A DNA stretch of 64,000 nt. Source: Blastomyces gilchristii SLH14081 (taxonomy: Eukaryota > Ascomycota > Eurotiomycetes > Onygenales > Ajellomycetaceae). Below the pieces are notes generated by a model that worked only from the letters and a program-made list of their open reading frames with translations, did no database searches and was not told the origin of the DNA. Within the stretch, counting starts at the first letter, position 1, and each line of letters opens with the position of its first letter. The stretch lies in NCBI RefSeq assembly GCF_000003855.2, contig NW_003101662.1, positions 137,136-201,135 on the forward strand. The letters are read 5' to 3'. This document shows, piece by piece, positions 12,310 to 23,515 of the stretch. The position numbers were made by a program, and so were the translations under genes.

Positions 12310-12430
12310 TTGATAATATCTGATATATCAACTAGGCCTAGCATCTTGACAAATTCTGTATGTTTCTGTCATGACAGAGTCTTAGTGAGGTCATTCACTA
12401 GCATCTGAGCTGTAGGCACTCAATCAACTG
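12310..12430 (-). pseudogene. Copia RNase H C-terminal remnant
   Basis: The minus frame reads PTAQMLVNDLTKTLS, a stop, then KHTEFVKMLGLVDISDIIKT. This matches the conserved end of Copia polyproteins (A-D-x-LTK-x-L ... F-x-x-x-LGL). The stop codons fit G-to-A or C-to-T changes. It sits directly before the 3' LTR, as expected. Confidence 0.75.
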
Positions 12431-13060
12431 TAATATTGCTGAATTGAACATGTTGTCAGATTGATATCTTTCATCCGAATTCTTTCTTCAGAATAGAATG
12501 GTGATATCATTCATATAGAAGACAATTAATCAATTATTTGAGAAGAAGCAGCAATTCTCTGGCATAGAGATGAAGCCTAGCGTTCTCAGTTTCTTCACAA
12601 TGTGAGTGTTTTTTAACATCTGTTCAGTGGTTCAATGAATCTGGCAGTTGAGATCTATGAATTCTTGAAGTTAGTATGAATGCTGTCGAGGTAGATGTAT
12701 TGTTAATAACAGTGAAAACAGTATTAGAAAATAAATTTTGAGACTTGTAGAAGTCTGTGTGTGAATGAGAATGAGAGAATGCATCATTGATCATTTGAAA
12801 AGAATTGTCTTTGACATTTTCAACTGTTATAAGATAAGCAGCTCTGTGATTTCAAGTTCTGCAGTCTTCAATGATATTATCTTCATCAAAGTTAGCACTG
12901 ATATTATGAGCTCTAGATGCAATGTTTCATGTACAATCATCTATTGCAGCTGATTGAGTATTAATATCAACATCAGTGTTCTGAGTACGATTAGCTATTG
13001 AAGCTGATTGAGTATTAATATCAATATTGAGACCTGTTGACTCTGGCATAGATTCAGGTG

Positions 13061-13566
13061 TTGACTGACCGTGTGACCGTGTCTGAGACCAGGACCAGAT
13101 TTTTTGATAGTTTCATTACCAATTCAACTGATCCTATTACACAGTTTTAACATTAGATAGTAGTTTCATACTGTCTCAGTGAGACTTACTGTCTACTCTT
13201 ATCACATTTTCCAAATGAGACCATGATTTCCACTTCTTAATTTAAATTATTTTTATTGCTTTAAATGACTTTAAATCTCATTTGAGTGTTATCAAAAAGG
13301 GTTACTTTTTAAAAAATTAAAAATAGTCTAAAAAAAACCTTAAAATGTCTAAAAATAGTAACTTTATGTCAAGAATGAGACTAAATGGGATCAAATGAGA
13401 TCACTTTCTCATTTTTTTCAAGTCATGGTCTCATTTTAAAATCTGATATATAGTCACTTTGCATGTTTTTTTGATAGCCAGTCCCAGCGGGACTCACGCT
13501 AAGAAATGTATGAGACCAGATCAAATGAGATCAAACGTGAAATTCATAGTCTCAGCGGCCAGTCTA
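13061..13566 (-). mobile_element. 506-bp hAT-like MITE, copy D, nested in the Copia element
   Basis: Minus-orientation copy. Termini TTGACTGACCG (one mismatch to the family end TAGACTGACCG) and CGGCCAGTCTA. It is little mutated, keeping CC, GG and CG. Its flanks TTCAGGTG and GTGATAAG do not form an 8-bp duplication, unlike copies B, C, E and F. A flank may have been altered or deleted, consistent with the short Copia interior. Confidence 0.85.
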
Positions 13567-13889
13567 GTGATAAGCTTATCTGCAGCATCTTCTTAATGAG
13601 TGATTTGAATATCAGTTGCATCATTTGCAAGATTTTAAATGACGATTTTTGAAGAATGTTCTAAACTCTTATATCATGTAGACTGAGAAGTGATAGAGAT
13701 CTTAGGTTTTTAAGAAGGTTTTATAGAAGTTGAAGAATTTGAAGATATCATTTTTTTAGATATAGATGAGAAAACAGTTATATCACTATATTCTGTAACT
13801 AGCAACCTCTTAAATACTTTAACACGTGCAAAGATTATATTATCTGCGCGTTTTCACAATCTGAAGTCTTTTCCATCATAATAGATGCC

Positions 13890-14140
13890 TTCTATATGGA
13901 AACACGGTTTTCATGCAATGATATTTGTATGGAAATTCGGGATGTAAGCCGCATTGATGAGGTTGACATTGAACTGCTTTTCTGCTTCATTTATCATAAT
14001 AGTTCTAACAGTTTCATAACCTTCAACTTTAGTGCTGAAATCACCTGTATAGACTTCTGCATTCACAGGTGTAAAGAATAGGAAACATGTTCAATTATTG
14101 CATATATGCTGTTCTGCGCCAGTATCAAAGATCCAGGAGT
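13890..14140 (-). pseudogene. Copia protease region
   Basis: The minus frame carries WIFDTGAEQHICNN, the D-T-G active-site motif and following H-x-C-N typical of Copia proteases. It then reads about 60 codons with only one early stop (TGA after the NN) before decaying further. The reader frame shift needed from gag was not resolved. Confidence 0.75.
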
Positions 14141-14349
14141 TTCAGAGATAGAAGTATGAATTTGAAGAGTTCATTGATATTTTTTGAATCTGCTAATTGA
14201 TAGATTGATTATCAATAGATTGAGAAACAATAGATTGAGAATCTGATTGCTTCAGAATCATTTCTTCTAGAACTGCTTCATCTATTATATCTGTATTCAT
14301 GAATGAATCTCTAGATATCACATGATCAACGCGTCTCTTTAATTCTTGA

Positions 14350-15260
14350 TTCTTAAGAGCTTAATCAATCTGAGTTCTCTTCTCTCTGTTTTTCTTTTAT
14401 TCAGATGACTTTCTTAATGAATTGAGATAGTAGCACTGAGTGTATCAGTGATGAGCTCTGTAGATACAGTTTCTGAATGTCACTGATAATGAGAATTACT
14501 GAGGTCTTTCATTAAGAGTAGTAAAGTTCATAGATTTATCTTCTTTGAGAATACTCATTTCTCTATACTGTTTCTTGAAGTTCTTAACTAACTCTATTAA
14601 AGATATGATATCTTTATCATATCAGACATTCTTAGCTCATGCTTGTGTATAATCTGCATCAATAGCTAGGTTCACATTTAAGAAGTCTTTCTTCAAGTTA
14701 AACTGTTCAGCTATATTTATCTCTTTAATATTATCTTCAATAAGAGATCAGTCATTTAATCACTTCTCTATATCTCTGTTTTTCAGTGCTTTGCAGAGAT
14801 CATGATATCAGATTCTCATATTATCTTGATAGTCTGTGATCATAGAAGAGAGACAATCTCTTAATAAACAGATAATCTTCTTCACATCATCATTCTCACT
14901 GTGTACATATCATAACTCTGTAACATTCACTGTTCTTTATATAACATCTCATATCTTTATCATATCTTCATTCAATTTCTCATATTTCATATATTTGATT
15001 TTTCACACAGTAATCTTGATATCATATACTATCTTAGCCTCTGTGATGACTTCTTCTAAATACTCAGGTTTCAGAGATTCTTCTAGTTCAGAGAAGATAT
15101 CAGGTTTATCAAGATTGATGAAGTCTGATACCTTCTTGTTCTTTGTATATTCTAGTATATACTTGTATCAAATTTTCCAATCTTCAGAAACACTAAGATG
15201 TACTGTTGTACTAGACATTGTCTTGTCTGTTATATCAGTTATATTGAATGAATTGAGGAA
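14350..15260 (-). pseudogene. Copia gag-like region
   Basis: Minus-strand frame starting near 15,217 (MSSTTVHLSVSEDWKIWYKY). It has the W-x2-W spacing common at the start of Copia gag/UBN2 proteins, then about 240 codons interrupted by stops. Near the end (about 14,430) a YTQCYYLN stretch may be a degraded zinc knuckle. Assignment rests mainly on position between primer site and protease. Confidence 0.55.
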
Positions 15261-15284
15261 TTGATTCAAGTATTTGAGAATAGA

Positions 15285-15760
15285 TATGATCAGAATTCAG
15301 AGTGTATAACAGTTAAGTATATCAGAATGTGTATGAGTGAGAATCTATCATCTCAGTTCAAATGATAGTTATCAGTTTGAATGAGAATTGAGATCCGTGA
15401 TCAATCATCTCAGTTCAAATGATAGTTATCAGTTTGAATGAGAATTGAGATCAGTGTATCGCGCTTCTCTTCAGATACTGCTTACCGGGATTCAGTGTAT
15501 AACGGTTGAGTAGATCGGACCGTATATGAATGAGAATTAATCATCTCAGTTCAAATGATAGTTATCAGTTTGAATGAGAATTAAGATTGATGTATCGCAC
15601 TTCTCTTCAGATGCTGCTTATCAGAATTCAGTGTATAACAGTTGAGTAGATCAGACTGTATATGAATGAGAATCAATTGTCTCAGTTTGAATAATAATTA
15701 TCAGTTTAAATGAGAATTGAGATCAGTGTATTGCACTTCTCTTCAGATGCTGCTTACTGA
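15285..15760. repeat. Tandem repeats in the Copia leader
   Basis: About three and a half units of roughly 136 bp. The phrase CTTCTCTTCAGAT recurs at about 15,465, 15,600 and 15,736. A 62-bp subrepeat (ATCTCAGTTCAAATGATAGT) is doubled at the left end. The second unit keeps CG-containing text (CGGACCG) that is mutated in the next unit. The array lies between the 5' LTR/primer site and gag. Confidence 0.85.
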
Positions 15761-15769
15761 GCTCATAAC
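15761..15769 (-). promoter_or_regulatory. Primer binding site, half-tRNA(iMet) type
   Basis: On the minus strand, GTTATGAGC immediately follows the 5' LTR. It is complementary to GCTCATAAC, the anticodon stem-loop of initiator tRNA-Met, the cleaved half-tRNA primer known for several Copia-group elements. Nine bases directly abutting the LTR make chance less likely. Confidence 0.7.
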
Positions 15770-16037
15770 TGTTGAAATAAGTATCACAGATAAATATGTT
15801 GAAGATATATGAATCTTATATGTATCAAGATCTGCTTGTTATATTATCTGTGCACTATCTTATATATCTATTTCATACAAAAGATAGAGCTATTTATAGT
15901 AAAATATATGTGTGAGTTAAGAGAGCTAGTATAAGTGAGTATTAGATGAGTATTGTAGTAAGCTGATAATAATGAGAAATATAGTAGTAATACGATGTTG
16001 ATGGCGTTCAGTAGTGTATAACCTCTTTTTCCTGACA
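15770..16037 (-). repeat. 5' LTR of Copia retrotransposon (268 bp)
   Basis: On the coding strand it runs from TGTCAGG to TTCAACA, retaining the TG...CA ends. The duplication ACATG follows at 16,038-16,042. It pairs with 11,916-12,183. Confidence 0.9.
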
Positions 16038-16042
16038 ACATG

Positions 16043-17340
16043 TTATATACAGTTAACTGATAGAAAGAAAATGATTCATACAATTCTATTAACTAATATA
16101 AGAAGAACATTTAAGCCAACTGCTTCACCATGAACTCGCTCGATTTTTCGAATAAGAACCCGCCGATAGATCCATCAAAAAGCCCTCAATCATACAAGCA
16201 TTTTGACCCCATCACCGACCGCATACCCCGTGTGGTGGTGGAGATATCCAGCCAAATGTGAACCAGACATTGTTCAAAACTCCTGTGTGGGATTATCCCT
16301 CATTCACCCCTACCACACCACAACCCCGGGCCAAATTGCCATACAAATTGTAAGGTGAAGAGACCTAGTCATATGCATCAATCTTCTTGATTTTGGAAGA
16401 TCTCTGATCTGTAATTGTGAAGATATCTGAGAAGTGATCTCTGTGAAAACCCTGTCTATCTTTGATGTTTCAAAACATCAATGCCAAGTCTCACCCTTGT
16501 ACCGCCCTTCTCAATCTGGCTCATTCTCAGCAGAAAAATACAAAAAGATATCTCATGTAGAATCGATCTTTGAGGGCTACGACGGCCGAAAGTGGAAGGT
16601 GGTTGCGCTGCTTTCTGCCGCTATGGCACCGCGGATTCGCACCCACACTAAGAATCACTATACCTATTCTGGAAGTCATCAGTCGCCGCTTTTTGGGTGC
16701 CCATTAACACATGGCCTCACCTTTCTGCTCCCGCGACTGCTTGCGAACCGCTCACCCCTGTCCCAGCTCACTCATTTGCTCAAGTCGCCCAGCTTGAAGT
16801 GCTCCATTTCTGGCGCTCAAGTATGATGGCTATCTGGATATTCATGGCTTCCCCATTCTATAAATACTATCATGTCTTCCTCCCCTCCTCCCTCTCTTTT
16901 CTCCCTTTCCTACCTTTCCTCACTTTTCCTTCGGTTGCCGTTGGTTCCTCTTCAAGCCATTATATCCTTGTTACCAGTTCCCTCTCCCATCCGCCGCAGC
17001 TCTCTTGCAGATGGTTGGTCAACTCCGGTCTTCCTCCATAGAATCGCTTTTCTATCTACCTATGCATCAGCGACAGTCTGACGCGCCCACCTGAATGGTA
17101 TGCCAGTTGGAAGATTCAAAGTGCTGAAAGCTGGCAGATCATGCACTGCAGGTTGACTGACTTCACCCAGAAAGCCAAACTACAAAGCTATATTGAAACA
17201 ACATGATGTTGCTGGTCACACATCCAGAATCTACTCTGCAAATGCTGAGAAAAGCAGATGAACAGTTCAGTAGAAGCTTCAGTGATAAGTGATGATCTCT
17301 GTGAAGAAATTGAATTTAATCTTCTTACAGAGATAAGCTT
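16043..17340. other. Less-mutated island with normal base composition
   Basis: CC, GG and CG are frequent (ACCCGCCGATAG, CACCGACCGCATACCCCG). A pyrimidine-rich stretch at 16,870-16,935 resembles a fungal core promoter or intron tract. Overlapping frames of 69-130 codons exist on the plus strand (16,434-17,081) but shadow one another and match no family I recognise. It may hold the promoter of the DUF3435 gene that follows. Confidence 0.5.
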
Positions 17341-17554
17341 CTGCTCTGCTGAACTCAAGACTACAGAAGAGGAGTTCCTTGAGAATCTGACAGCAGGCTG
17401 AGTCAAGACATACTTTGACTGGCTCAAGAACACTCACCAGGACAGCATCAAGACAGCATCAGTCTTCAACAGTTACTGACAGCTCCTGAAGACCCTGTAT
17501 GTGGAGCACACTGGTCATGGCATGGACAATGGGATGGTGCACGATTGTCTGAAT

Positions 17555-17595
17555 GTAAGATCACCAGAAGAACTGATATGGCCCCAGCTGACAAG
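17555..17595 (+). other. Probable 41-bp intron in the DUF3435 gene
   Basis: Starts GTAAGA, contains CAGCTGAC near the end and finishes AAG. Removing it joins the MVHDCLN frame to the RPTQYKN frame in phase 0, bringing the family motifs on both sides into one reading frame. Confidence 0.55.
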
Positions 17596-19426
17596 CGTCC
17601 TACACAGTATAAGAACATTGTTATCAAGAGATGGGGTCTCCGGCGACGAGCGAGGAGGAAGCCATCTGGCATCAAGGACAATGTGTACCACATTCTCCAT
17701 GCTCATTGGACGCGGTGTACAAAGGCGTATGCTGATGAGAAACAGCGACTCTACATTGCTGCAGGCATCCTCCTGTCCTTCATCTCCAGTGGGAGGCTGG
17801 TCTCACTGTTTGACACCCGGATCAAAACAGGTGATGAGAAAGCTGGGGACAGACTGTCAAAGGGAGTGTTGCACACTGTCAGCAAGGGCTCAAAGCGCAA
17901 GACCAACCATCGCCATCACCATCCCTGAGGGACAGGGACCCCCGGCCTCTACTCGAAGACGGGATCACGGATCAGCCAACAAGATAACAGACCCATAGCA
18001 TCAGAGAAATGCAAGAGGGCTCATTCTGATGATGACAACAAGGAATATCATGACACAAAGAAGGCATGAATCATGGCTTCTCAAAGAAGCTGTTGCTCTG
18101 TCTGAGATAAAGTATTCTATGATAACTACAGAATGTGTAGTGAAGACATTATGTACAATACTCTGAATAGTGATCTGAATAGTCATATAAGTAATGATAC
18201 AGACTTTGACTCAGAGTATGTTAATGCAGAAAGTGACAGCACTGGCAGCAATTCTGAAGAATTTCTGTTTAGTAAGCTTGTGTGAGAAAATGATACTGAT
18301 ACTGAGTTAAGTGTAGAGTCAGTGAAAAGTGACTACATCAGTGACATGTTCACTGATAATAACATCAGTGAACTTGACTGTTTTATAGAGAATGTAATGA
18401 ATAATAAGTATAATATAGATCTGAAGAAGACTGAGACTCTTATCTGACAGTATATTAAATTTTATATTATTCAGAGTCTCTTGACTGATCAGCTGAACAT
18501 TCTTCTGATTAAGATTACACTTCTTCACATGAAGAGTAAAGATAAGAAGCTGTGAGTGTAAGAATCTGTAACTTTCTCTCTTTTCAATCTCTGTACTATT
18601 TTATACTTCAATAACTGACTGACTGTAGAAAAACATTTATTATCAGTTATAACTCAGAGCTGCTTCTAAATCTTCTAAGTCATCTTCTCTCAATGATAAT
18701 AGATGATGAAATCTTCATATCTGAATTTAAAAAGCTTAAAAATATCTACTGATATCTCATCATATTATATCTAAGCAGTATGAACTTAAAGATTAAGATA
18801 GAGATGCTGAACTTATCAGTAGTCTATCAGTCTGAATACATAGAGAATGAATACTGAATATCAGAGAGAACATCTTTTAAAAAATCTATATAAGTACTAT
18901 CTCAGATATCTTAATCTGATACTGAGTTTAAATATAATCTGACTTAGTATGTCTGATGATGCTCTCTTATTAATATTATTAATAGTATATATCTTATTAC
19001 TTTTTTTAATTCTCTCTTCTATCTTCTCTTTCTTTTCATTCTCTCTGATCAGACTGTTTACTAATCTACTGAATTTACAGATAAAGCTTCATTCTCTGTT
19101 CAGAATTAAGTCACTGATTATAAATTTAACACAGTACAGTACTATCTAGATATAGTCATCTAATTTAATCTGAAAGTTACAGCTATAAAGCTCTTATTTA
19201 ATGAAGTGATTTAGAAAGCAGTTCATGAGCTGTTCTTAAACACTGATATCACTACTCTCACAGAACTTATTAATAAGTTGAAAAGAAAAATCACTGATAA
19301 CTCAAAGATTAGAGAGCTTATCAAGTGTAGTAAAAAGCTGACTGAGAAGCTGAGAATGATGAGATTTCATTTTATATCAGTAGTATGAGGCAAAACTTCA
19401 CTGTATAAGAAGAAGATAAAGACAGT

Positions 19427-19932
19427 TAGACTGACTACTGAGACTATAAATTTTATATTTAATCTCATTTGATTTGATCTCATACATTTCTTGACATGAA
19501 TCTCACTGAAACTGGCTATTAAAAAAACATGTAAAGTGACTATATATCAGATCTTAAAATGAAATCATAACTTGAAAAAAATAAGAAAGTAATCTCATTT
19601 AGTCTCATTTAGTTTCATTCTTAATATAAAGTTACTATTTTTAGACATTTTAAGGTTTTTTTTAGACTATTTTTAATTTTTTAAAAAGTAATGCTTTTTG
19701 ATAACACTCAAATGAGATTTAAAGTCATTTAAAGCAATAAAAATAATTTAAATTGAGAAGTGAAAATTATAATCTCATTTGAAAAATGTAATAAGAGTAG
19801 ACAGTAAGTCTCACTGCGACAGTATGAGACTACTATCTAATGTTAAAACCATGTAATAAGATCAGTTGAATTGATAATGAAACTATCAAAAAATCTGATT
19901 CTGATTTCAGACACAGTTACACAGTCAGTCTA
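19427..19932 (+). mobile_element. 506-bp hAT-like MITE, copy E, inserted in the DUF3435 gene
   Basis: Termini TAGACTGACTA and CAGTCAGTCTA, with perfect 8-bp duplication AAGACAGT (19,419-19,426 and 19,933-19,940). The interior is strongly C-to-T mutated, like copy C. DUF3435 coding similarity continues on both sides. Confidence 0.88.
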
Positions 19933-20689
19933 AAGACAGTTTCTCAGTTGAACTGTAGCAAAGTTTATCTTTACTTCAAGCTTATCAAGTGACAGAGACA
20001 GTGACACTTTTAACATGCTGATACAGAGTGATTTAATCAGTGACTCTGTAATAGTATAGTCTGTGATTCTCTGAATGAGTGTCTGATCTTATCATCACTT
20101 CAGATTCTGAAACAGAGACAGATTGTTAAGTTAATATACACTGACACTCAGAAACTGACTGAGAATAAGCAGCTTATATACTGATATACATACATCATTG
20201 TCTGATTCAAGCTGCAGTATTGAAAGAAAATTCAGTATCAGAATTATCACAAGAAATAGCAGCTGCTGCAGTGATATTTTCAGTATGATCTGTCTCTAGA
20301 CATTATGCAGATGAAAGAATCTATTTCAGCAAAGCTGAGTGAAAAGCAGTACTCATTCTGCATCACTGATATCTTATTACTCTGAGAGAAGTGAATAAAG
20401 ATCTGAGAGCATATAAACAAGTTCTGAAATCATATTAAGAGCATTTATTACAAGCAGCTGAAGATATACTTCTTCAGATAAAAACTCTGCAGAATCTATA
20501 AAATACAGAGCATTATCTTAATTTCACTCTGTCTTATGAAATTCAAAAGTTATACTCAGAGTGTACACAGCTCTCATCTACATTTATAGGTTTTTACAGA
20601 GAATGTTTAATGATTAAATCATATTCTTATTATTTCTAATCTTTTCTTACTTTTAATACTTTTACTACAAAGTATTCTGCCGCCAATTC

Positions 20690-22650
20690 ATAAACACAGA
20701 TTATTAGATAAAACCAAACAGGAATAATGTAAGTTATGAGTGTAGAAATGTGAAAGAGTAGATTTATTCACTGAGAACTCTTGAAGAAACTATGAGATCA
20801 CTTTTTCTCTAGAAATGATATCTGTCATGATCAGACACTGTTCTTAGCTTATTCATATTTTCTCATCTTTTACTGAAATCATTGAATTTAATATTAATAG
20901 ATCTGTTTTTCATGAAGCTCTGAACTCATCTGTGTACTATCTGAGAAATTCTCATCTCTCTGAGCCTGGCCTTCAATATGTCTTTATTTACCTCATTGAA
21001 GACCTCTTTGATATCAAAGAAGACTAGGGTCAGAACTCTACTATGTTTTCAGACCTGATTAATGACACTGATCAGAATTAGAAGTGTCTGTTTCATAGTT
21101 CTGTCTGATCTGACTTCAAATTGTGTGTTTAAGAGAAGGTTATATTTCTCTGTGTAGTATATAAGACATTTCATAATCACTCTCTTCAGAATCTTTCTCA
21201 GTGTGTTAAGAAGTGAGATCAGATGATATGCTTCAGAGACTGTGTAGTTCAGTTTCTCAGATTTCTGTAGTACTACAATCACTGCAGTCTTTCAGCTTGT
21301 TAAGTAGTGTCTCAGTCTGATTGATACTTTGAAGATTTAGTGTATAAGTTTTAACAGATATTTTCATAGACTCTTTCATATTAATGCTAAGAGACTGTCA
21401 TTCTCAGAAGCTGATTTGCTTTTAATTCTCATCAGTGTTGCTATAATTTCTTTCTCTGTAATTGACTCTTAAGACAGTTTCTTCTGAGTGAGGTTGAGAG
21501 ATTCTCTCAGTGAGAATGTGACTGAAGAGAAGAAGCTGTTCAGTAATATTTAAGCTTTGTCTTTGTTGTCTGCATATTCAGTATTCTTAATTATCAGAGA
21601 AGAAATGTTTGTATAATTGTCTGAGAGACTGATGTATTCTGCTGCTTTTCAAAGATGATTGTCAGTACTCACTTTATCAAGATTTTCTTTTCAGTGTTCT
21701 CACTTGACTTTCTCTATTATTCAGGTTCATTCCCTGTACTTTCACAGTGTGTCTGTGTGTAGAGTCTGAGTAGCTGAGTGATTACTTTCTCTTTCAACAC
21801 AACTGATCTATTACCTTCTTCAGCTTCTGTTACACTTGAACTGCTGTATTTTCAGGTCTCAGCTGAATCAGCATTTGATGTAGAGAGATAATCTTATGTG
21901 TGAGATATGCTTGTCTATTTCTGCTGTTGTTATTGTGATTAATCTGTCAACTATTGCATTCAGCTGAGCTGTTGATTCAATTCACAGTATATGATTTGCC
22001 TTCTTAACAGCTTTGTCAATTTCTTCTCAGTTCACTTGATTGAAAAGTCTGTGTGACTGACTTGAATCTTTCTGTTTTAGTTATAGATTCTATTCTGAGT
22101 AGATTGCTAGATGATCAGAGTCATAGTTATCTCAGTAGAGATGATATTTAAGTAACTGATATGAAATGTTACTAAGTGTGAGATTGAGTGTGAAGTATGT
22201 ATCTGAGTGACTCACTGATCAGTAGATAGCAGTATCAGATAGAAGACAGCTGTGAAGTTCTTAAGTCTGTATGAAGTTCAGAAGATCTTCAGTATCTCAG
22301 ACTTATCTTTAGTTCATCTGAATTTCATCTCACATCTGATAATATCAGTTGAAATTCTCTGTGATAATTAATATAATTGCAGGTGAGAGCTGAATTGTCT
22401 GATTGATTTTATTTAAGATCTGATATATCAGATTGTCTACTGAGTTGAATAATGAGATATATATGAAGAAAATCAAGATCTGACTTTCTTCTATCTGAAG
22501 CTCAATTGCTATAACATCTGAGCTGTGACACTGTCTTTGTCAGTATACTGAGGTTAATATGTACTTATTAACATATATTAGACTATACTCTGTGACATGT
22601 GTTTTAGTGCATGATGTTTGAAACACTCTTCAATATAAGTGTTGTATTAA
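20690..22650 (-). mobile_element. LINE (non-LTR retrotransposon) remnant
   Basis: Minus-strand traces of two LINE domains. Endonuclease: about 22,260-22,090, with YDSDHLAIYS, the C-terminal SDH motif of APE-type nucleases. Reverse transcriptase: about 21,290-20,760, with AYHLISLLNTLRKILKRVI, LLLNTQFEVRSDRT (ancestrally QFGGRPGRT) and motif A-like LVFFDIKEVFNEVN just downstream. Gly and Arg codons are changed as expected for G-to-A and C-to-T. The family resembles fungal Tad/I-type LINEs, but the palm active site YxDD was not found, and the 3' end near 20,690 is uncertain. It may be a relative of the partner that mobilised the SINEs (inference). Confidence 0.8.
21049..21282 (-). pseudogene. 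LINE reverse transcriptase core fragment
   Basis: The longest surviving open piece (77 codons) of the LINE reverse transcriptase. It covers the fingers region, with SLLNTLRKILKRV and NTQFEVRSDRTMKQTLLILI. It is a fragment of the larger broken frame and not an independent gene. Confidence 0.75.
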
Positions 22651-22786
22651 TGTTATATAATATGTGAAAGAGAGTTCTTGTATAAGTAGTATCTTCAAAT
22701 CTTTAATTTTACAGTCATTGAGAAGTGCTTTTATAATAATTTGAAGAAAGTGTTTTTTCCCTCTTTGAGTAAGACAGGCAGCAGTC
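22651..22786. other. AT-rich spacer between LINE and minisatellite
   Basis: No feature recognised. CTCTTTGAGTAAGACAGG marks the transition into the tandem array. Confidence 0.4.
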
Positions 22787-23515
22787 TCTTTAGATTAGTA
22801 GTCTCTTTAGATCAACAGTCTTTCTAAGTTAGCAGTCTTTCTAGATTAGCAGTCTCTCTAGATTAGTAGTCTCTCTAGATCAGCAGTCTCTCTAGATCAG
22901 TAGTCTCTCTAGATTAGCAGTCTTTTTAAGTCAGCAGTCTCTCTAAATCAGTAGTCTCTCTAGATCAGTAGTCTCTCTAGATCAGCAGTCTCTCTAAATC
23001 AGTAGTCTCTCTAGATTAGTAGTCTCTCTAAATCAGTAGTCTTTCTAAACTAGCAGTCTCTCTAAATTAGCAGTCTCTCTAGATTAACAGTCTTTCTAAA
23101 TCAGTAGTCTCTTTAGATCAGTAGTCTCTCTAGATCAGCAGTCTCTCTAGATTAGTAGTCTCTCTAGATTAGAAGTCTCTCTAAATTAACAGTCTCTCTA
23201 AATCAGCAGTCTCTCTAGATTAACAGTCTCTCTAGATCAGCAGCCTCTCTAGATCAGTAATCTCTCTAAATTAGCAGTCTCTCTAAATCAGTAGTCTCTT
23301 TAAATTAGCAGTCTCTCTAGATTAGCAGTCTCTCTAGATTAGTAGTCTTTCTAGATCAGCAGTCTCTCTAAATTAGCAGTCTCTCTAAATCAGCAGTCTT
23401 TCTAGATTAGCAGTCTCTCTAAATCAGTAGTTTTTCTAGATTAGCAGTTTCTTTAGATTAGCAGTCTCTCTTAGAGTCAGCAGTCTCTCTAGATTAGTAG
23501 TTCTCTTCAAGTTAG
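22787..23515. repeat. 17-bp minisatellite, about 43 units
   Basis: Head-to-tail array of AGCAGTCTCTCTAGATC. Units vary almost only by transitions (AGC/AGT, CTCTCT/CTTTCT, AGATC/AAATT). Unit length is very constant, with a one-base slip near 23,470 (CTCTTAGAGTC). 17 bp is not a multiple of three, so all frames cycle and it is not protein coding. Confidence 0.95.

Larger units (their letters stand above)
11916..16037 (-). mobile_element. Ty1/Copia LTR retrotransposon, decayed, with nested MITE
   Basis: 4,122-bp element in minus orientation bounded by 268-bp LTRs and the 5-bp duplication ACATG. Order on the minus strand: 5' LTR, primer site, tandem-repeat leader (15,285-15,760), gag-like frame (about 15,260-14,350), protease with WIFDTGAEQHICNN (about 14,135-14,095) and, at the far end, the RNase H C-terminus with PTAQMLVNDLTKTLS and FVKMLGLVDISD (about 12,425-12,310), then a purine tract and 3' LTR. 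Copia order puts integrase and RT between protease and RNase H. Without the 506-bp MITE only about 3.1 kb of interior remains, so most of integrase/RT seems deleted or unrecognisable. In-frame stops abound; the element is dead. Confidence 0.88.
17340..20595 (+). pseudogene. DUF3435 family protein (tyrosine-recombinase-like), broken and MITE-interrupted
   Basis: Family features appear in order. FDWLKNT and then a KSYWK-like SY(stop)QLL in which Trp is TGA lie at 17,430-17,490; MDNGMVHDCLN is at 17,520. A plausible 41-bp intron, GTAAGA to GACAAG (17,555-17,595), restores frame to HILHAHW, YADEKQRLYIAAG and GRLVSLFDTR (17,690-17,825), the region of the first catalytic Arg. An acidic stretch follows, then IKFYIIQS and KITLLHMKSKDKK (18,450-18,550), and the C-terminal C2H2-like QYSFCITDI...EHINKFWNHIKSIYY (about 20,350-20,460). 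MITE copy E splits it. The 5' part keeps near-normal composition; the rest is decayed. DUF3435 proteins include Crypton-like recombinases and the captains of Starship elements; which type this was is undetermined. Confidence 0.72.

Noticed and set aside
16434..17081. Three overlapping plus frames in the normal-composition island
   Set aside because: They occupy different frames of the same bases, have no domain, and include the pyrimidine tract; not enough to call a gene.
17501..17998. 165-codon plus frame as an independent gene
   Set aside because: The DUF3435 motifs lie in the other frame (17,596-17,928) after a plausible intron; this one is a shadow.
22787..23515. CRISPR array
   Set aside because: Units are contiguous 17-mers without spacers; it is a minisatellite, and the organism is eukaryotic.
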